Origin: Physella acuta
Taxonomy: Eukaryota; Mollusca; Gastropoda; Physidae
Length of the DNA stretch: 64,000 bases
Assembly: GCF_028476545.1 (NCBI RefSeq)
Contig: NW_026732727.1
Location: 62,001 to 126,000, forward strand
Reading direction: 5' to 3'
Below are positions 1 through 53,361 of the stretch, in pieces. Each line of letters begins with the position of its first letter. The stretch's first letter is position 1. The position numbers were made by a program, and so were the translations under genes. The notes beneath the pieces are model-generated. The model was not told the origin of the DNA. It saw nothing but the letters and a program-made list of their open reading frames with translations, and searched no databases.

Positions 1-279
1 ACCAAATTTTACTTAACAAAGGCTAACTAGGGCAATGTAGTAATAGCATAGTTTCCTATTGAATGTTTTGAATAGTCTAGTATTTCTATTGTTATTGTTA
101 GTTAATTTAGACTATTTAGATCACCAGTTTTAAAGCCAGTTACCAATGACTTAGGTTCACCAATGCTAAACTTTTGTTTACCCAACTTCAATACTAGTTG
201 ACAATTGCTTGTTTAGATTCACCAATGCTAAACTTTTGTTCAACCAACTTCAGTACCAGTTACACAATTGCTTGTTTAG

Positions 280-40140
<39,861 letters not shown>

Positions 40141-41005
40141 AATTTATCCAGCTTTTTAACCAGGAAATATAACTGCAAATGCATATTAAAATTTATATGC
40201 ATCTAATGTATACATACATTTTGTGTAGCTTTTTTATGTGAAGAAAAGAGAGCAAAGCCATATATTGTCCATAGGTAAATACATAATTTTTTCTTAAAAT
40301 AGTCATTACAATTCCACTGTTTAAAAAGCCGACTTGTTTTATTCAACGCATTTCTAAAACAAAAATCATTTATATAGATACCTATATAAATAGTTAAAAG
40401 CTTATATACTAAAATATGTAAATTATGTTAATTTATAAATTTATACAACCTTCCATAAGATCAGCTCATAAAATTATTTCAGCGTTTTGCTGTCTAACAA
40501 ATATATATATTTATCTTTTGCCAAAAGAAATGTTTTTAAAATAATATACAATTTTTGTGATAGCTTCCATTATTTATTTTAAAATGATATTTTATACAAG
40601 GTATTTATTGAAAAGTTTTTTTTACCTATCCTGCTGAGTTTTAAAATGTCTCTTATTTTTTAATATTATATTAACCACAATGTACTTATGATTGTTATAT
40701 TTTATTGAATAACAAGAAAAAAAAAGAAATTTAAAATTATCGTCCTTTTTTTTCACTTCCCATATTTTGATTAGCATAATATCATTTTTCCATAACTTTG
40801 AGTGTTAATGTAAATTTGATTATAACTTCCCCGCAAGTTCTCAACCAACTGTGATTTGTGATATTCCCTAAAGAAGTTGCAAATCTTCAACTACTTTGTA
40901 AATTTAATGTAAACGATTTTTTGTTTGTATTATAGGCCTACATCATTGAATGTAATATTTTATGTAAATAAATTCATTCTGTTCAATTAATTTTGTTTTT
41001 GATGT
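40141..41005 (+). other. 3' untranslated region of the DNHD1-like gene
   Basis: AT-rich sequence after the stop with no open frame. It contains a stretch at 40298-40382 that also occurs in intron 45 (36934-37027). Its end is set by the polyadenylation signal at 40967. Confidence 0.6.
40967..40972 (+). promoter_or_regulatory. polyadenylation signal AATAAA
   Basis: Canonical hexamer about 830 bp past the stop, followed by a T/GT-rich stretch (ttttgtttttgatgttcc). A second AATAAA at 41077-41082, also followed by T-rich sequence, could serve as a distal site. Confidence 0.6.
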
Positions 41006-41082
41006 TCCTAAACTATGTATGCAAATTTAAGGTTCATATGAAGCTTTTGAAGATATTATTTTGTAAGTTTATATGAAATAAA

Positions 41083-41668
41083 TTATTTTTTAAACCTGAT
41101 AGTCCTTTTTGTTTTTGTAGTATACAACTATGGATATACATATATATCTATATAAACATATACATATATATATTCAAAAATGTTAACAAGGCTTTAAAGT
41201 TTTATTTTACTTAACAGTTCTATATTAAGCCTTTGGAGAAATGGCATTATTGTGCAATAATGGTAATCGGATGACCCGGAGCGCCCCGGGCTTTCCCATG
41301 ATAATGTTGGCGCTATTTGTTTAAAATGTGCTGCCTTTGCTGGCAATACGGCGAGCTACTATAATCGATGACTTAATCGAACCACCAAGGGCGTTCTCGA
41401 AGTCAGTTTGGTTTATAGGATAAGATTTGTATATTCTCTGTTTCTCTCAAGGACAACTGGATGTCGCGAACTCACACGTTGAAAAGGGATTATTTGTGTG
41501 TAGGCCTCAGGATAACAAGAAACACAGTAGAATAAATAAATAAAATTTAAACGACACTTTTAAGTGTTTTACATCTTTAAATTAATAATAAGTTTCAATA
41601 TAAAAAGACTTTATGTTAGTTTAGTGTTATCATGACTAGAGTCTTTCTTTTTTCTTAGATCGCAGAAA
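41083..41668. other. intergenic stretch downstream of the DNHD1-like gene
   Basis: Mostly AT-rich. At 41262-41480 lies a CpG-richer block (GGATGACCCGGAGCGCCCCG, TACGGCGAGC) without an open frame. It could be an old element or an unrecognised exon; I cannot tell. Confidence 0.3.
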
Positions 41669-41676
41669 GTCATAAC

Positions 41677-42230
41677 CAGTGGCCTAGCGGGTGGGGGGGG
41701 GGACATATGTCCCCGGGCGCAGACCTTAGGGGGGGGGGGGCGCCAAAATGGGTTGGAAAAACAAATTAAAAGTTTGAGAGGGGGGTGGTACAAATCAAAA
41801 GTTCGAGGGGGGGGGGGGGGTGCGAATCGAAAGTTTGTCCCCGGGCGCCGGGAAGGGTCGCTACCAGAGTTTCTTCCAGGCATCTCCTCGGGGGGGGGGG
41901 GGGGGGGGGGGGGGGGCAAAGCCACCCCCCCCCTCCCCGAAATTTTTTTACGTCCCCCCCCCCCCTCCCTCCCGAAATGAAATTTATATAACTTATATAG
42001 AAAATATATACTTTTAACAGTGTCCGCCCCCCCCCCCGAAATTTTTTTACCGCCCCCCCCCTCCCTCCCGAAATGAAATTTATATAACTTATATAGAAAA
42101 TATATACTTTTAACAGTGTCCGCCCCCCCCCCCCCCGAAGAAAGTCTACCGCCACCCCGAAAATTTCAAGTGCCCCCCCCCCCCCCCCGGAGAAAAAAGT
42201 CTGGAAGAAACACTGGTCGCTACGCCTCTG
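41677..42230. mobile_element. hAT-like non-autonomous DNA transposon with poly-G/poly-C interior
   Basis: Ends CAGTGGCCTAGCGGG and, inverted, CAGAGGCGTAGCGAC. Flanked by GTCATAAC (41669-41676) and CTCATAAC (42231-42238), an 8-bp duplication with one mismatch, as hAT elements make. The interior has long G and C homopolymers, a 115-bp tandem duplication (two copies ending TTTTAACAGTGTCCGCCCCC), and a second inverted pair near 41848-41888 and 42185-42222. Confidence 0.75.
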
Positions 42231-42238
42231 CTCATAAC

Positions 42239-43250
42239 GTACGTACGTTAGTAAAATTATAAATCCTTAATAATGAACAAATCAAGGGAGAAAACTGACC
42301 ATTTAATATAAAAGCAAATATTAAATACTAAAATTCATTCAGTGCAAAATTTGGAATGATGATCTAGATTTTCGTATTGTCATTTATGCAAGTAAATTAT
42401 AGTGTTTATAAATAGTTTGTCAAAATTGGCTGTTTTAAAACACGACAAATTAAAAATATAGTAAATTTGAAAATTAAACAGGATAACTTTTTTGGTTCAA
42501 GTTGAATATATGTCAGCACCTATTTTTATTTGATCAGTGCATGTCCATTTTTGCCTCTTTAAAATTATTTTCTTCCATTTTTTATGCGTTAACTAAAGAA
42601 ACCACATAAGTACCCGAAAAGGCCACAAAATTAGAACCAAATTTTGACTATTATAACCCACTGTAACCCTCACACCTCAGAAAATAAAAATCAACCCGAA
42701 CACAGTTCCGTATGTCATGTTTTCGACTACTTCACGCCTACCCTCCCCTACCCTGTACTCTACAGTCATAAACCCAACAAAATAAACACAATAATGACAC
42801 GGTTCACTGACTAACACATCACCCCTACCCCTCCCTCTCATTCAGTTTTAGATAATCGCTTACACAGACAAAAAAATAGTGTATGATGAAATGGAAAAAC
42901 TGCTTAAATCTTAAACCTTCCCATTAAAAAAATTGATTATAAACCCTTACCAATTATAGATCTAAGATTCTAAAATATCGAGTTACTTTCTGACGACATA
43001 AAGGGAGAAAACCCAGAAAAAATTTACCCCAGATCCATCTTACTTTAACTAGATTTCTCTTGGTGTGTGGTTACTTTTTAAAATTGTATTTTTTTTCACC
43101 TTTTGTTCATATGATTTTGTTTATTCATCTTTCATTTGATCAATTTGATAAAATTAAATGATTAATTTTTATCTCAACAGCATATTTAACTTTAATCAGT
43201 TATTTTTTTTCGTTATTTTCTCGACAAAATTTTCTATTAATCGTTTTGAT
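42239..43250. other. intergenic stretch
   Basis: AT-rich, no open frame or recognisable element. Confidence 0.5.
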
Positions 43251-43553
43251 GTCGCGCTATCTTCTTTCTTCTTGCTTTTCCTTCTTAATTTTTTACCGTT
43301 GGAAAGGATTCCCTCGAACACTGTTAAGTATTACGTGTCAACTTGTTATGCACCATATAGGTAGCTGACTCCAATTTCAGCCTGCTTTTCTTTTTGGATT
43401 TGCTTACATAGCCTTTGTCCATCCAAGAACAAACTACAAGGCAGCAGTTGTTTGATTTTGGAGTTGTCTCTCCTAGAAGAGTGGCTGTCCCCAGCTAACG
43501 AGCCTCATCTGCCTGTGGGTTCGAACTCGAGACTTGTGGGTTTAGCGACTATG

Positions 43554-44520
<967 letters not shown>

Positions 44521-44694
44521 CGACTATGAGTTATACCGACCCCGCTATCAAATTGTGCCACCAGGAACAATTCTCCCTCTCAGTTCTGCTGAAAATACTG
44601 TGCCGAAAATACTGTGCCGCAAATACTGTACTGAAAATACAGTGCTAAATAACATTAGAACCCCCCCCCCCCCCCCCCCCACTAAGATGATAAA

Positions 44695-44830
44695 ACCACG
44701 CAGTGTGGTCTAGCGGAAGAGCAACCAACCCTAAAGTGGTGAGCAGTGAATCCGAACTCAATCAGATGGTCTACCTCCCTAAAGAGAAATACTCACCAAT
44801 ACCACCCGTTGAGATCTTTCTAGTGTAGGC
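44695..44830 (+). mobile_element. tRNA-SINE-like fragment
   Basis: AGTGTGGTCTAGCGGAAGAG resembles a tRNA A-box head, followed by a worn AATCCGAACTC. Family membership unclear. Confidence 0.35.
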
Positions 44831-44888
44831 CAAGATTTAAGAATAGCTTGAGCCCGTTAATCATCTTATTACGGGAAAAAAACCCACT

Positions 44889-45208
44889 AAAATAAACCGG
44901 GAGTGATCTCCCTTAAACTTTCTCGAATATACTTGTATAACACTACCGGGGATAACTCGGGATGTAGACATGATTTTTAATCCATCTTTAATTACTTAAA
45001 TTAAACTTTTTAAAATAGAATCTCGTAGAAAAAGAATTGCGCACAAAGTGAACAGCAAACAATGTGCGTATTATACTGCGGAGTATTAGTACTTTATATG
45101 CGTTTTTTTTTTAGAAATCGCAAAAAGCGTAAAGTACTACTCACTGTTTACAGAAATTACTCAAAAGTTGACAGAAGGCAGAGAATTAGATCGAGAAAGT
45201 AAAAACAA
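44889..45208 (+). repeat. unclassified repeat R1, copy a
   Basis: AAAATAAACCGGGAGTGATC, GGATGTAGACATGATTTTTA and TGACAGAAGGCAGAGAATTA recur in the same order at 63487-63870 (+) and on the minus strand at 48055-48792. Confidence 0.85.
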
Positions 45209-46053
45209 GGCTAAAGTCTTTATTCAAAGAAGTATCTGATGTTCTGTCTAATTAAAGGGTGTATTGATCGGCTACATAAGAAAGTTTAATAAATAATTTG
45301 TTGAAGTAACTACGTGTAATCATGTTTAATTACGTAGCCTTCATTTGAAACGAAAAATACAATACACACACTGATAGTTTACTTAACCGGTAACCACCTA
45401 GTTACATAGTCCTTTCATTATACGAGAAGCATCAGGAAAATTCACAATTTACACCGAGATGACTATTACTTTAAATACCATCACTATAGAAACCATAATG
45501 TCTTGAAGTTTATAATTATTTCATGCAGTAGCTACTTACGTTCCATACTTGCATACGAATGGCTTTTGTTAATTAAGGCAATTACAAAAGAAAGCCTAAT
45601 TGATCGTACGACAACGTATTTTTTCTCCTGACCTGTTTTATGCGTATGGTATTAAAGAATTAAAGAATTAAAAAAAATGGATATCAAACCTTCTTTAGTG
45701 TATTTGTGAACAGTTATTTTTTTTTATATTTCGAAAGTATCAATCGAATTGAAAATAAATTTAAAAAATCATTGTTTCTTACTTCAAAACCAAGCTTAAT
45801 TTTAAAATATTTTAAGTTCTTACACGCATCATAATTGTGTGGACAAATGCACACATAATTTTTATACAAGGTATTGTTTGGAAAACTTGCCTTTAATGCA
45901 TTGGATGAATTTGTTTATGTTCTCAATTTTCGTATTTAGGACCTAGATCTAAATATTTCTTTAAAATTTAAAGTTTATTGTAAACGCACCAAAGGTGGTT
46001 AAAATATAAAAAATTTGGTTTACTGAGGACTGCAACACAAAAATAAAGTAAAC
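45209..46053. other. intergenic stretch before receptor gene 1
   Basis: AT-rich, no element or coding sequence seen. The promoter of the receptor gene should lie here but has no recognisable box. Confidence 0.45.
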
Positions 46054-47117
46054 ATGAATATCTCGGTGGTTGGAGTTAACAAATTTGATATTGTGAGTGA
46101 TGAGGTAATTGAAATAGTTGACGATGTGATCAACTGTGTGTTGTTAAATTGTGTGGCCATTTTGGGTATCATTGGCAACGTTTTGAATGTGGCTGTGCTG
46201 GCCACTCAAGGAATAAAAGATACCACAAATGTGATTTTAATGTCGTTATCCTGCGTGGATTTGGTCTACGTCGTGCTGATCCCAATAAGAAGAGGCCGCT
46301 GCATTGTCGCAAAATTTGACGTTCTCTTGGCTCAAACTTACGACGCCATTTTGAATGTCTATCTGGTCGTCCCCGTGCGTCTTGTGAGTTTCGTCTCTTC
46401 TGGTCACGTGGTGTTGATCTCCATCGAGAGGATGATAGCTGTGTATTTCCCATTTCAAGTCGGCCATTTTTTTACAGTTAAAATAACCACAGGCTATCTC
46501 GCTGCCATTTATATCTTTTGGACATTATTAATCGGACCATTTTTTAACATGTTTTCTTTAGTTTGGGTTAAGGATTCAAACAATAACTCACTCGCACTCC
46601 CCGTATTCTCAGGGTCGTTTTATGAATATAAGGAGATATTTACTTTTATTAATGTTTACATTGTCGCTAACTTCCGTTGTTACGTTTCTCTGGTTATCAT
46701 TATTTAGCGTCCATGGCAACGGGAATCAAACTCCACATAACGTCTAGAAAAAGACTTGAATTGACCTCTTCACGTGCTAAACCAAAACTAGACCTGAAGG
46801 CCGCTAAAATGCTACTGATGGTCTGTGTTGTGTACCTGGTGCTGACCATTCCCACCGCGATCCCAACGACCATGTACTTCCTGGACGAGACGTTCGTTGT
46901 TTACCAAGGGCAGATCACTGACGTTTACTTCGTCTCGGAGATTCTCGTCGACTTCCTGTACGTCGTGAACTCATCCGTGAATTTTTTAATCTACGTCACA
47001 ATGTCCATAAAGTTCTCGACAACCTACGCTAAGCTAACCAAACAGCGATTAACACAGTTCCATTTTAAATACAGAATGGGATTTCAAACGAGAGAAAAAG
47101 GATTTTATGCTAATTAA
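46054..47117 (+). pseudogene. rhodopsin-class receptor, candidate chemosensory type, frame-disrupted
   Basis: The first frame (46054-46707) carries an N-terminal NIS site, TM1 with GNVLN (residues 41-45), TM2 with SCVDL (66-70), TM3 with ISIERMIAVYFP (the DRY position as ERM) and TM4. After about 46660 the frame changes, and TM6 (VCVVYLVLTIPTAIPT) and TM7 (VNSSVNFLIYVTMSIKF, NPxxY as NFLIY) continue at 46722-47117. A stop at 46705 ends the first frame inside TM5, where the intervening bases in the third frame also look hydrophobic. Either a recent pseudogene or assembly errors. Same family as the two genes on the minus strand, known from Aplysia as candidate chemosensory receptors. Confidence 0.82.
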
Positions 47118-47205
47118 AATGATGCATTCAAGTATGTTGGATTAGCTCCAGCGATATAATCTGGATTCATTTTAAAGACGTGCCCCATTCTGGTAATTAT
47201 CTTAA

Positions 47206-47365
47206 CCCTTTGAGGCCCAAGGGACATATGTGTCCCAAATTTTCAAATTATCACCAAACAAAATTGAAATAACATAGAGTTGTTGAAATATACGTGTCGT
47301 TTTACTACTAAATGCGTGCACATATATTTGACATTATACGTGCAATCTTTGTGGTCCTGAAAGCG
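47206..47365. mobile_element. piggyBac-like MITE
   Basis: Ends CCCTTTGAGGCCC and, inverted, CGCTTTCAGGACC, each abutting TTAA (47202-47205 and 47366-47369), the piggyBac target. About 160 bp, no coding capacity. Confidence 0.68.
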
Positions 47366-47369
47366 TTAA

Positions 47370-48050
47370 AGGAAGTAGAGTCTGTTACATTACAAAATGT
47401 GTACATTAAACAAAGAAAATATAACCGATTAATGTTAATCGTAATGCTACTAATAAAACGTATCTTTACATTTGGCTTTCCTATGACAAAATTCATGTTT
47501 GATTGACTTGTGTGTGCTACGTGTATTGAAAAAAAACTGTTATTTTTGAAAACTTTTTTCGGCAATATTGTTCTAAATTATGGCAGGAATCGATTGGTAA
47601 ATGTTTCAAGTCGCTAAGTGGTCTGGTTGCCGAGATATGGGCAAAAACTGCATTTTTTCGAGTTTTTTTGGCTTTTCCAGGAAATCCAGGAAGGAATTCC
47701 GGAATTTGTTTGGCCCACTATCATCCTCGTAACTTGCTTAACATAATTGCTTTGGAACTAGTCCTCGATATTGCTTCGTTCAGGAGGAGATACGACTTAA
47801 AGCTTCGAACACACATCCATACATTCATTCATACATCCAGAAATGACGGGTTAATAAACGCAATTCTCCAGAATGGAAATTGCGCTAAAAAATATGAGAA
47901 TAAATTAGCTGCAACAGTCACGCATCTACAATAATTAATTATAGTTTGTTGTTTTACTCAATTGAGATTAGAAATGTAATAAGGCTTTTAAAAGTAACTA
48001 TTCCATGCACAGACTAGAGCGTCAACTCAACATGTTAGCATTGTATTTTT
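47370..48050. other. intergenic stretch
   Basis: A block at 47585-47930 (GGTTGCCGAGATATGGGCAA, CATTCATTCATACATCCAGA) has the look of a worn dispersed element; family unknown. No host gene seen. Confidence 0.35.
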
Positions 48051-48054
48051 TACT

Positions 48055-48792
48055 TTCTTGTATATACGAAGTATAGAGAAAGTCTTGTAATCGTGCAAAA
48101 AAAAAATCGAGATTTTTACACAATAACTTGAGTACCGTTACAGCGAGGTTGATGAAATTTCATATATAAGTATTTTATCAAAATCGTAGATCCTGATCAA
48201 CTTTTGAATGACCTCCGATAACCGGAAGTGGTACTTTTTCTACTTTGAGTACTATTTCAGATAGATAAATGAAATTTCACATGTAAGTAAAAGAACTAAT
48301 TCTCTACCTTCTGTCAAATTTTGAGTAATTTCCGTTGACCGGAAGTAGTAATGTTCACTATTTCCGATTTCTCAAAAAAACGCATGTGAATTTATAAAAT
48401 ACTAATAATATTCCGCACTATTATACGCATCTTTATTCGGCGTTCACTTGGTGCGCAATTCTTATTTTCTATTCTATTTATAAAAGTTTAAAAATTAAAA
48501 ATGGATAAAAAATCATGTCTCTATCCTGAGTTACCATAGGGTTATATAAGAATATTTTAAAAAATAGAATAGTGCATAATGATATAAAAGCTTGTTATTA
48601 AAACGTTTTTTTTATGAATTTTATTGCCTACACGTGTTTTCTTTTAAAAAAAAATCGGATTTGTCTCAAAAGTTTATATTTCTTTCGGGCCGAGCCCAAA
48701 ACATCATTGCTATATAGTATATATGAATATACGAGAAAGTTTAGGGGATATCACTCCCGGTTTATTATCCTAGCCAAGAATAATGATCGAGT
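48055..48792 (-). repeat. unclassified repeat R1, copy b (longest)
   Basis: Reverse complement of the family at 44889 and 63487, extended to a terminal snap-back ACTTTCTTGTATATACGAAG/TATAGAGAAAGT at 48053-48086. The part at 48545-48700 is not shared and may be an insertion. It also carries CCGGAAGTGGTAC-type motifs found in copy c. Confidence 0.8.
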
Positions 48793-49100
48793 ATTTTTCA
48801 TCAAATATAAAAAATATGATTCTGTGTGTTTGATTTAAATATGAGCTGTAATCTAAGACATTTTAAAAATGTTTAAAATGCGTGTTCTTATAAAGTTAGC
48901 CTTCAATGCAAAGAATTATTTTAAAGTTCCCTTCATAAATCAAATATACATAATTTCTTATAAAGTATTGTATTCTAAATGTTATAATCTCAATTTTCTA
49001 CACAAAATATGTGGAAATTATTATTTTTTTTAACAACGAGCCAAAGTGATTTGTACTTATAACGAATAGGTAAAAAAAAATTGGAATAAATTTTCGTCAA

Positions 49101-50114
49101 TCAGCACAGACCAGGGCACTGAAAAGCTCTTGAAAATTTGGAACTCATTTTTACGTAAATGATAAAATTCACTGATGCCGTCATTTGTTGCATGATCAAA
49201 CATACAAACATGACGCCATCAATAACTTGGAAGGTAATGTTTACAAAAAAGTGAATTGCCGTGACAGGTATCACCAGTACAATAAAAGTGACACAAATGG
49301 TGATCAACATTTTGATAACTTTCAGCTCTTTAACTTTATCGGAAACGCGGATGGTGCTGACTAATTGTTTTCGTTTTCTGGAGGAAAGAGATAGTTTTAG
49401 TATAGTCAGTGAGGAACATAGGATAACAATGGTTAATGGGACCATGGAGACTAAGGTGACCCTATACATGTCGAATACCACACGGAGTGTTGTTCCACTT
49501 GCCAAGCCCATCAAAGACATATCGTTGTTTGTCAGAATTGTGTTCAGGTGGAATGAAATATATTTATTATCAAATGAATTGATAATAATAACGTACATAG
49601 CTAGTATTACAATGATGCATCTCATTCGATAAGGTGTGTTAAGTTTGTGAAGATATAAAGGCAAAAACACAGCTAAGAGCCTTTCTGTTGATATCAACGC
49701 AATCAGATGGTAGCTGAATGTTAATGATAACAATGTTATACGAGTGAAAACTGTACAGATCTCAAAATGCAGTGGTTTTAATTTTACATATGATATTTGA
49801 CAGTATGAGAAGTAGGTTCCACTGATGTGTTCCAGGAAGTTACTTAGTGTAAATATCAAGTCTGAGATGGAGAGACAAAAAAGAAACAGGTTGGTTGTCG
49901 TCTTCAGTCCATGACTGTAAACAGTTAAAATTGACACGAAGTTCCCAAATGCCCCAACACCGGTGATTGTGTAGTAGAAGGTGAACACGGCGTAGTACAA
50001 TACAAGCTCATCATTCAAGTTTGTGCTGGAGTTCGACATAGCAGGCAAAGTTTCTACCTGACTTCCTTTAGCGATAGCCATATCAATTACACTGCTAGAA
50101 TTTACCATCCACAT
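49101..50114 (-). CDS. rhodopsin-class receptor, candidate chemosensory type, intact single exon
   Basis: 337 residues without intron. Extracellular N terminus with NSS sites at 5 and 28; TM1 about 38-66 with GAFGN; TM2 73-95 with SISDL; TM3 118-146 ending STERLLAVFLP (ERL in place of DRY); TM4 164-180; TM5 213-238; basic third loop SSRKRKQL; TM6 265-288 with VIPV; TM7 300-322 ending ASVNFIIYVKMSSKF (NFIIY in place of NPxxY). These substitutions are shared by all three receptors here. Known of the family: G-protein-coupled receptors of rhinophore and tentacle epithelium in gastropods. The ligand cannot be told. The start is the first ATG; internal ATGs at residues 12 and 26 are possible. Confidence 0.9.
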   Translation of the reverse strand: MWMVNSSSVIDMAIAKGSQVETLPAMSNSSTNLNDELVLYYAVFTFYYTITGVGAFGNFVSILTVYSHGLKTTTNLFLFCLSISDLIFTLSNFLEHISGTYFSYCQISYVKLKPLHFEICTVFTRITLLSLTFSYHLIALISTERLLAVFLPLYLHKLNTPYRMRCIIVILAMYVIIINSFDNKYISFHLNTILTNNDMSLMGLASGTTLRVVFDMYRVTLVSMVPLTIVILCSSLTILKLSLSSRKRKQLVSTIRVSDKVKELKVIKMLITICVTFIVLVIPVTAIHFFVNITFQVIDGVMFVCLIMQQMTASVNFIIYVKMSSKFSRAFQCPGLC

Positions 50115-51540
50115 TTTCTTTTGTTTTCCTCTAAAATAACGTTTTTTTTTTTACTGAAAAGTAAAAGAAAACATAAATGAAAAAACAAATTCATCTCAAG
50201 TTATATTTACTGTAATTCATTATACTTCGTATCATATTTAATGCAGTTGGCTCCATATATATATATACTAAAGGCAAAAAGGTTGTATAATTTTTTGTTT
50301 GTCTGTTACGTGCATCTGCACTATGTATAGAATTGTAAAGTAAAATGTTATACACACATTTGTAAAAAAAAGATAATTAATTTATTAATATATTCATTTG
50401 TAGAAACACTGCTTAAGTTATAGAAGTTCATTTCAAATATTTTATTTTTATAAAACATTAAAAACGTTCACCGGACGTGGTGACGTAACTAAATTTAAGG
50501 TTACACCAAAAATAGTTTATATCGGGTCATACAGTGACGTCACTTGAAACATATACGAATTGGTCCAAATAAAAGGCAACATATAAAAAAAACAAACTTT
50601 TAAGGCCAAACCAAAATAATCAGTTAAATAGAAGAACAAACAACAAAAAATACATATATAACACAATTAAAAAACACAATAAATAACTTAGTTTATTTTT
50701 TAAACTATATAATCCTTAAATATATAATAGAAATGTTTGCATCACAGATAATCTAATTCGAGTGCTACAAGGAATTAATCTAGTTACTGATAATTAGACT
50801 TTAGCCTTATTTTTTGTCCGTTTGTAGATTCTAGATCCATAATCTAATTTAGGCCATGAATACTTTATTTTCTTTGCTAAACTATTACAGGCCTTAAATA
50901 TTTCATATAAGTCTTTGCTTTTTTAGCAACGGAATTGGCTAAATTAGAATATTATTTAATAAAAAATAATATTCGCCTAATTTAGATTACGATGGCTAAA
51001 GTAAAGTAACTAATTATATTTTCACCAAATGATAGGTGTCTTGCTGGCCGATGTGATAGTGTAACGGACACCATGTAATTAGTACGGTTTCGAAACACAT
51101 CATTTCAATGTTGATTTTTTTAAAATTTACCCACATATATATTACACAGTGGGAAATCACACCACACTCGAATAGTCCTGATTCAGTATTATTAGTTTGA
51201 TGTTAGTTTTAATAATTTATTTATGTATTATCCAAATGATATTTGAACAAAACAATATAGAAATAAATCGATGTTTTTAAAAGATGTAAGCTGAACTGTG
51301 ACTTCTTTTTAGATGTGGATGATAAAGTTGCCATCCAGGACAAGACATGACACGGGGCAGATGAAATAGAGTTCGCTTGTTTCTGTGACCTCGGCATATA
51401 AAGGGATAGTGTGGTCTGAACATTACTTGGCCGAAATCATGTTGTCTGAGATGTGACATCTTTTTGAATGTGGGGTCTGACTTTTGTGACGATGTGTAAA
51501 AGGAAGGAGGGGAGGGTAAAGATAAAAATCGTCAATTAAG
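50115..51540. other. intergenic stretch
   Basis: AT-rich. At 51340-51420 (GGGGCAGATGAAATAGAGTT) a fragment of SINE A is present on the minus strand. Nothing else recognised. Confidence 0.45.
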
Positions 51541-51544
51541 GCTA

Positions 51545-52225
51545 GGTGCTACACCAAATGCACTTTTTCGTTATTATTCAAGCTAATCCATTAAAACTTT
51601 ACCCATAAAATATATACTGAAAGTTATTTTAAAAAAAAGGTATAAGAATCTATTTTACCATATGGTTGCCATGGTAACGGCCACCATATTGGGTTTTTGT
51701 TTATCATTTTCAAAATGCTAAGGCTCTATAACCACAAGTGCTAAACACACCAAAATGCATGCATTATATAGGGCGATTTAAGCTTATTAAGTTCTATGTT
51801 TCACATTTTAAGTAAAGCCAAGCTAACTATTTTTTCTAAAAAAAATTCTATCAAGCTGATAAAAAACGCTAAAACGTGCACAAATATAGTTTATTTCTGG
51901 CTTTAAAATAAAAATAAAGCAAGTTTTGATAGAAATTGAACATAGAAGTTATGTGTAGAATAATAAGGTAAAGTTTCAGTAAGATACAAGTAGAACTAAC
52001 TGATGAGTAGTAATTTGAAGTGTCAAATTTGTAATTTTGAGAAAGACGCGAAAGAAGTAAAAAAAATTTTTTTTAAAACTACCCAATAAATACAAAATAC
52101 AAATCACTATTTTCTAGTAATAACTAATGTGTTTTTATGTTTAGAAATGAATGTATTTTCATCATTAGGTCAAAACTGAAATTCTACATCAGGCACCCGA
52201 TACACCTAAATTTGGTACCGCACCT
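51545..52225. mobile_element. mariner-like MITE
   Basis: Ends GGTGCTACACCAAATG and, inverted, GGTGCGGTACCAAATT, each next to TA (51543-51544 and 52226-52227). About 680 bp and no open frame of note. Confidence 0.6.
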
Positions 52226-52227
52226 AG

Positions 52228-53361
52228 TCGGTCAAAAGATAACGAATCAAGGAAACTTGATATGTGTAATGGTTTCTCGTGTTCGTTTTTTGCAGTTATA
52301 TTATTAATTTGGAATTAAATCATTTTCGTACATTAGTCATTCGTCAGGATCCCCACTTTCAATAATTATTAAAAGAAGAAATGATGTTTTAATTCGCTTA
52401 GTACAGAACTATTTTAATTACCTTTATCGGAACAATTATTCGACTGTTTATAGAAGAGCAATAAATCATAAGTGGTTTAAAGGTTTGCCTATTTTTCATA
52501 CTACAGCTTTTGTATTTTTATTTCTCTACGCAACAGAGTGTGTTAGTTACTGAAGTACAATCACTGCTGCAGTCTATTTGTTTTCTTGTTTTTGTTTTTA
52601 CAAAAACCACTAGTCTATCAAGGTGCAAAAAATATATTTTTTTTCTGATTGTACCCCCTCCTTCCCACCAAACGGCTTGCGTTATGCGTCAACGACGTTT
52701 CTAAATGTTTGCAGTCAGTAAGTAGGGCCTGTATCCGCAGGTGTCTTTTGGTTGATAAAGGAAGTCAACCAGAATATTATGTTGTTCTAATTGTTGGACC
52801 TCTCTTCCAAAGTCTGTATACCCTTATCAAAGATAATGTATTTTAATTTTACCTTATAGTTCTATTCTGTTTAGGTTCTTGTGGTGCCAACAATAAATTT
52901 AGATTGAAAATCTGAATCTATTAATGGGTATTGTTTTCCCTTTCAAAAATATTTTTTTTTAAATGCATGAAAATACTTAAACATAGAAGCATGTTGTGAG
53001 CATAAGTTTGGTTGTCATAGAAGCCATAAAAATATACGCGATTTTCAATTTTTTGTTGATATTTAAAAAGCTTGTAAAATTATATTGAAAACCGTATATT
53101 CTTTGTTATTTAAAAAACATTTTTTAATAAAAGATATTTAGTTTGGATTCTAAAAATCCAGAAAATCATTATTTTGATTTTAATAAAAAGTAATGTTTAT
53201 ACATTTAAAGAAATAAGTTCAGTAATCATCAACATAATTTATTGCAAAGACAATCTTTTGAAAATTAAAGAGAAAAACGGACAAATTAATGCAGAAACAT
53301 CTTTTCTGCGACAGAAAATTAAATGATACTAAGTTTAGAATGTTATTCGCTGGACTGAAAA
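52228..53361. other. intergenic stretch
   Basis: AT-rich; no gene or element recognised. Confidence 0.45.

Noticed and set aside
41611-42155. Proline- and glycine-rich frames on both strands
   Set aside because: Translation of poly-C and poly-G runs inside a DNA transposon.
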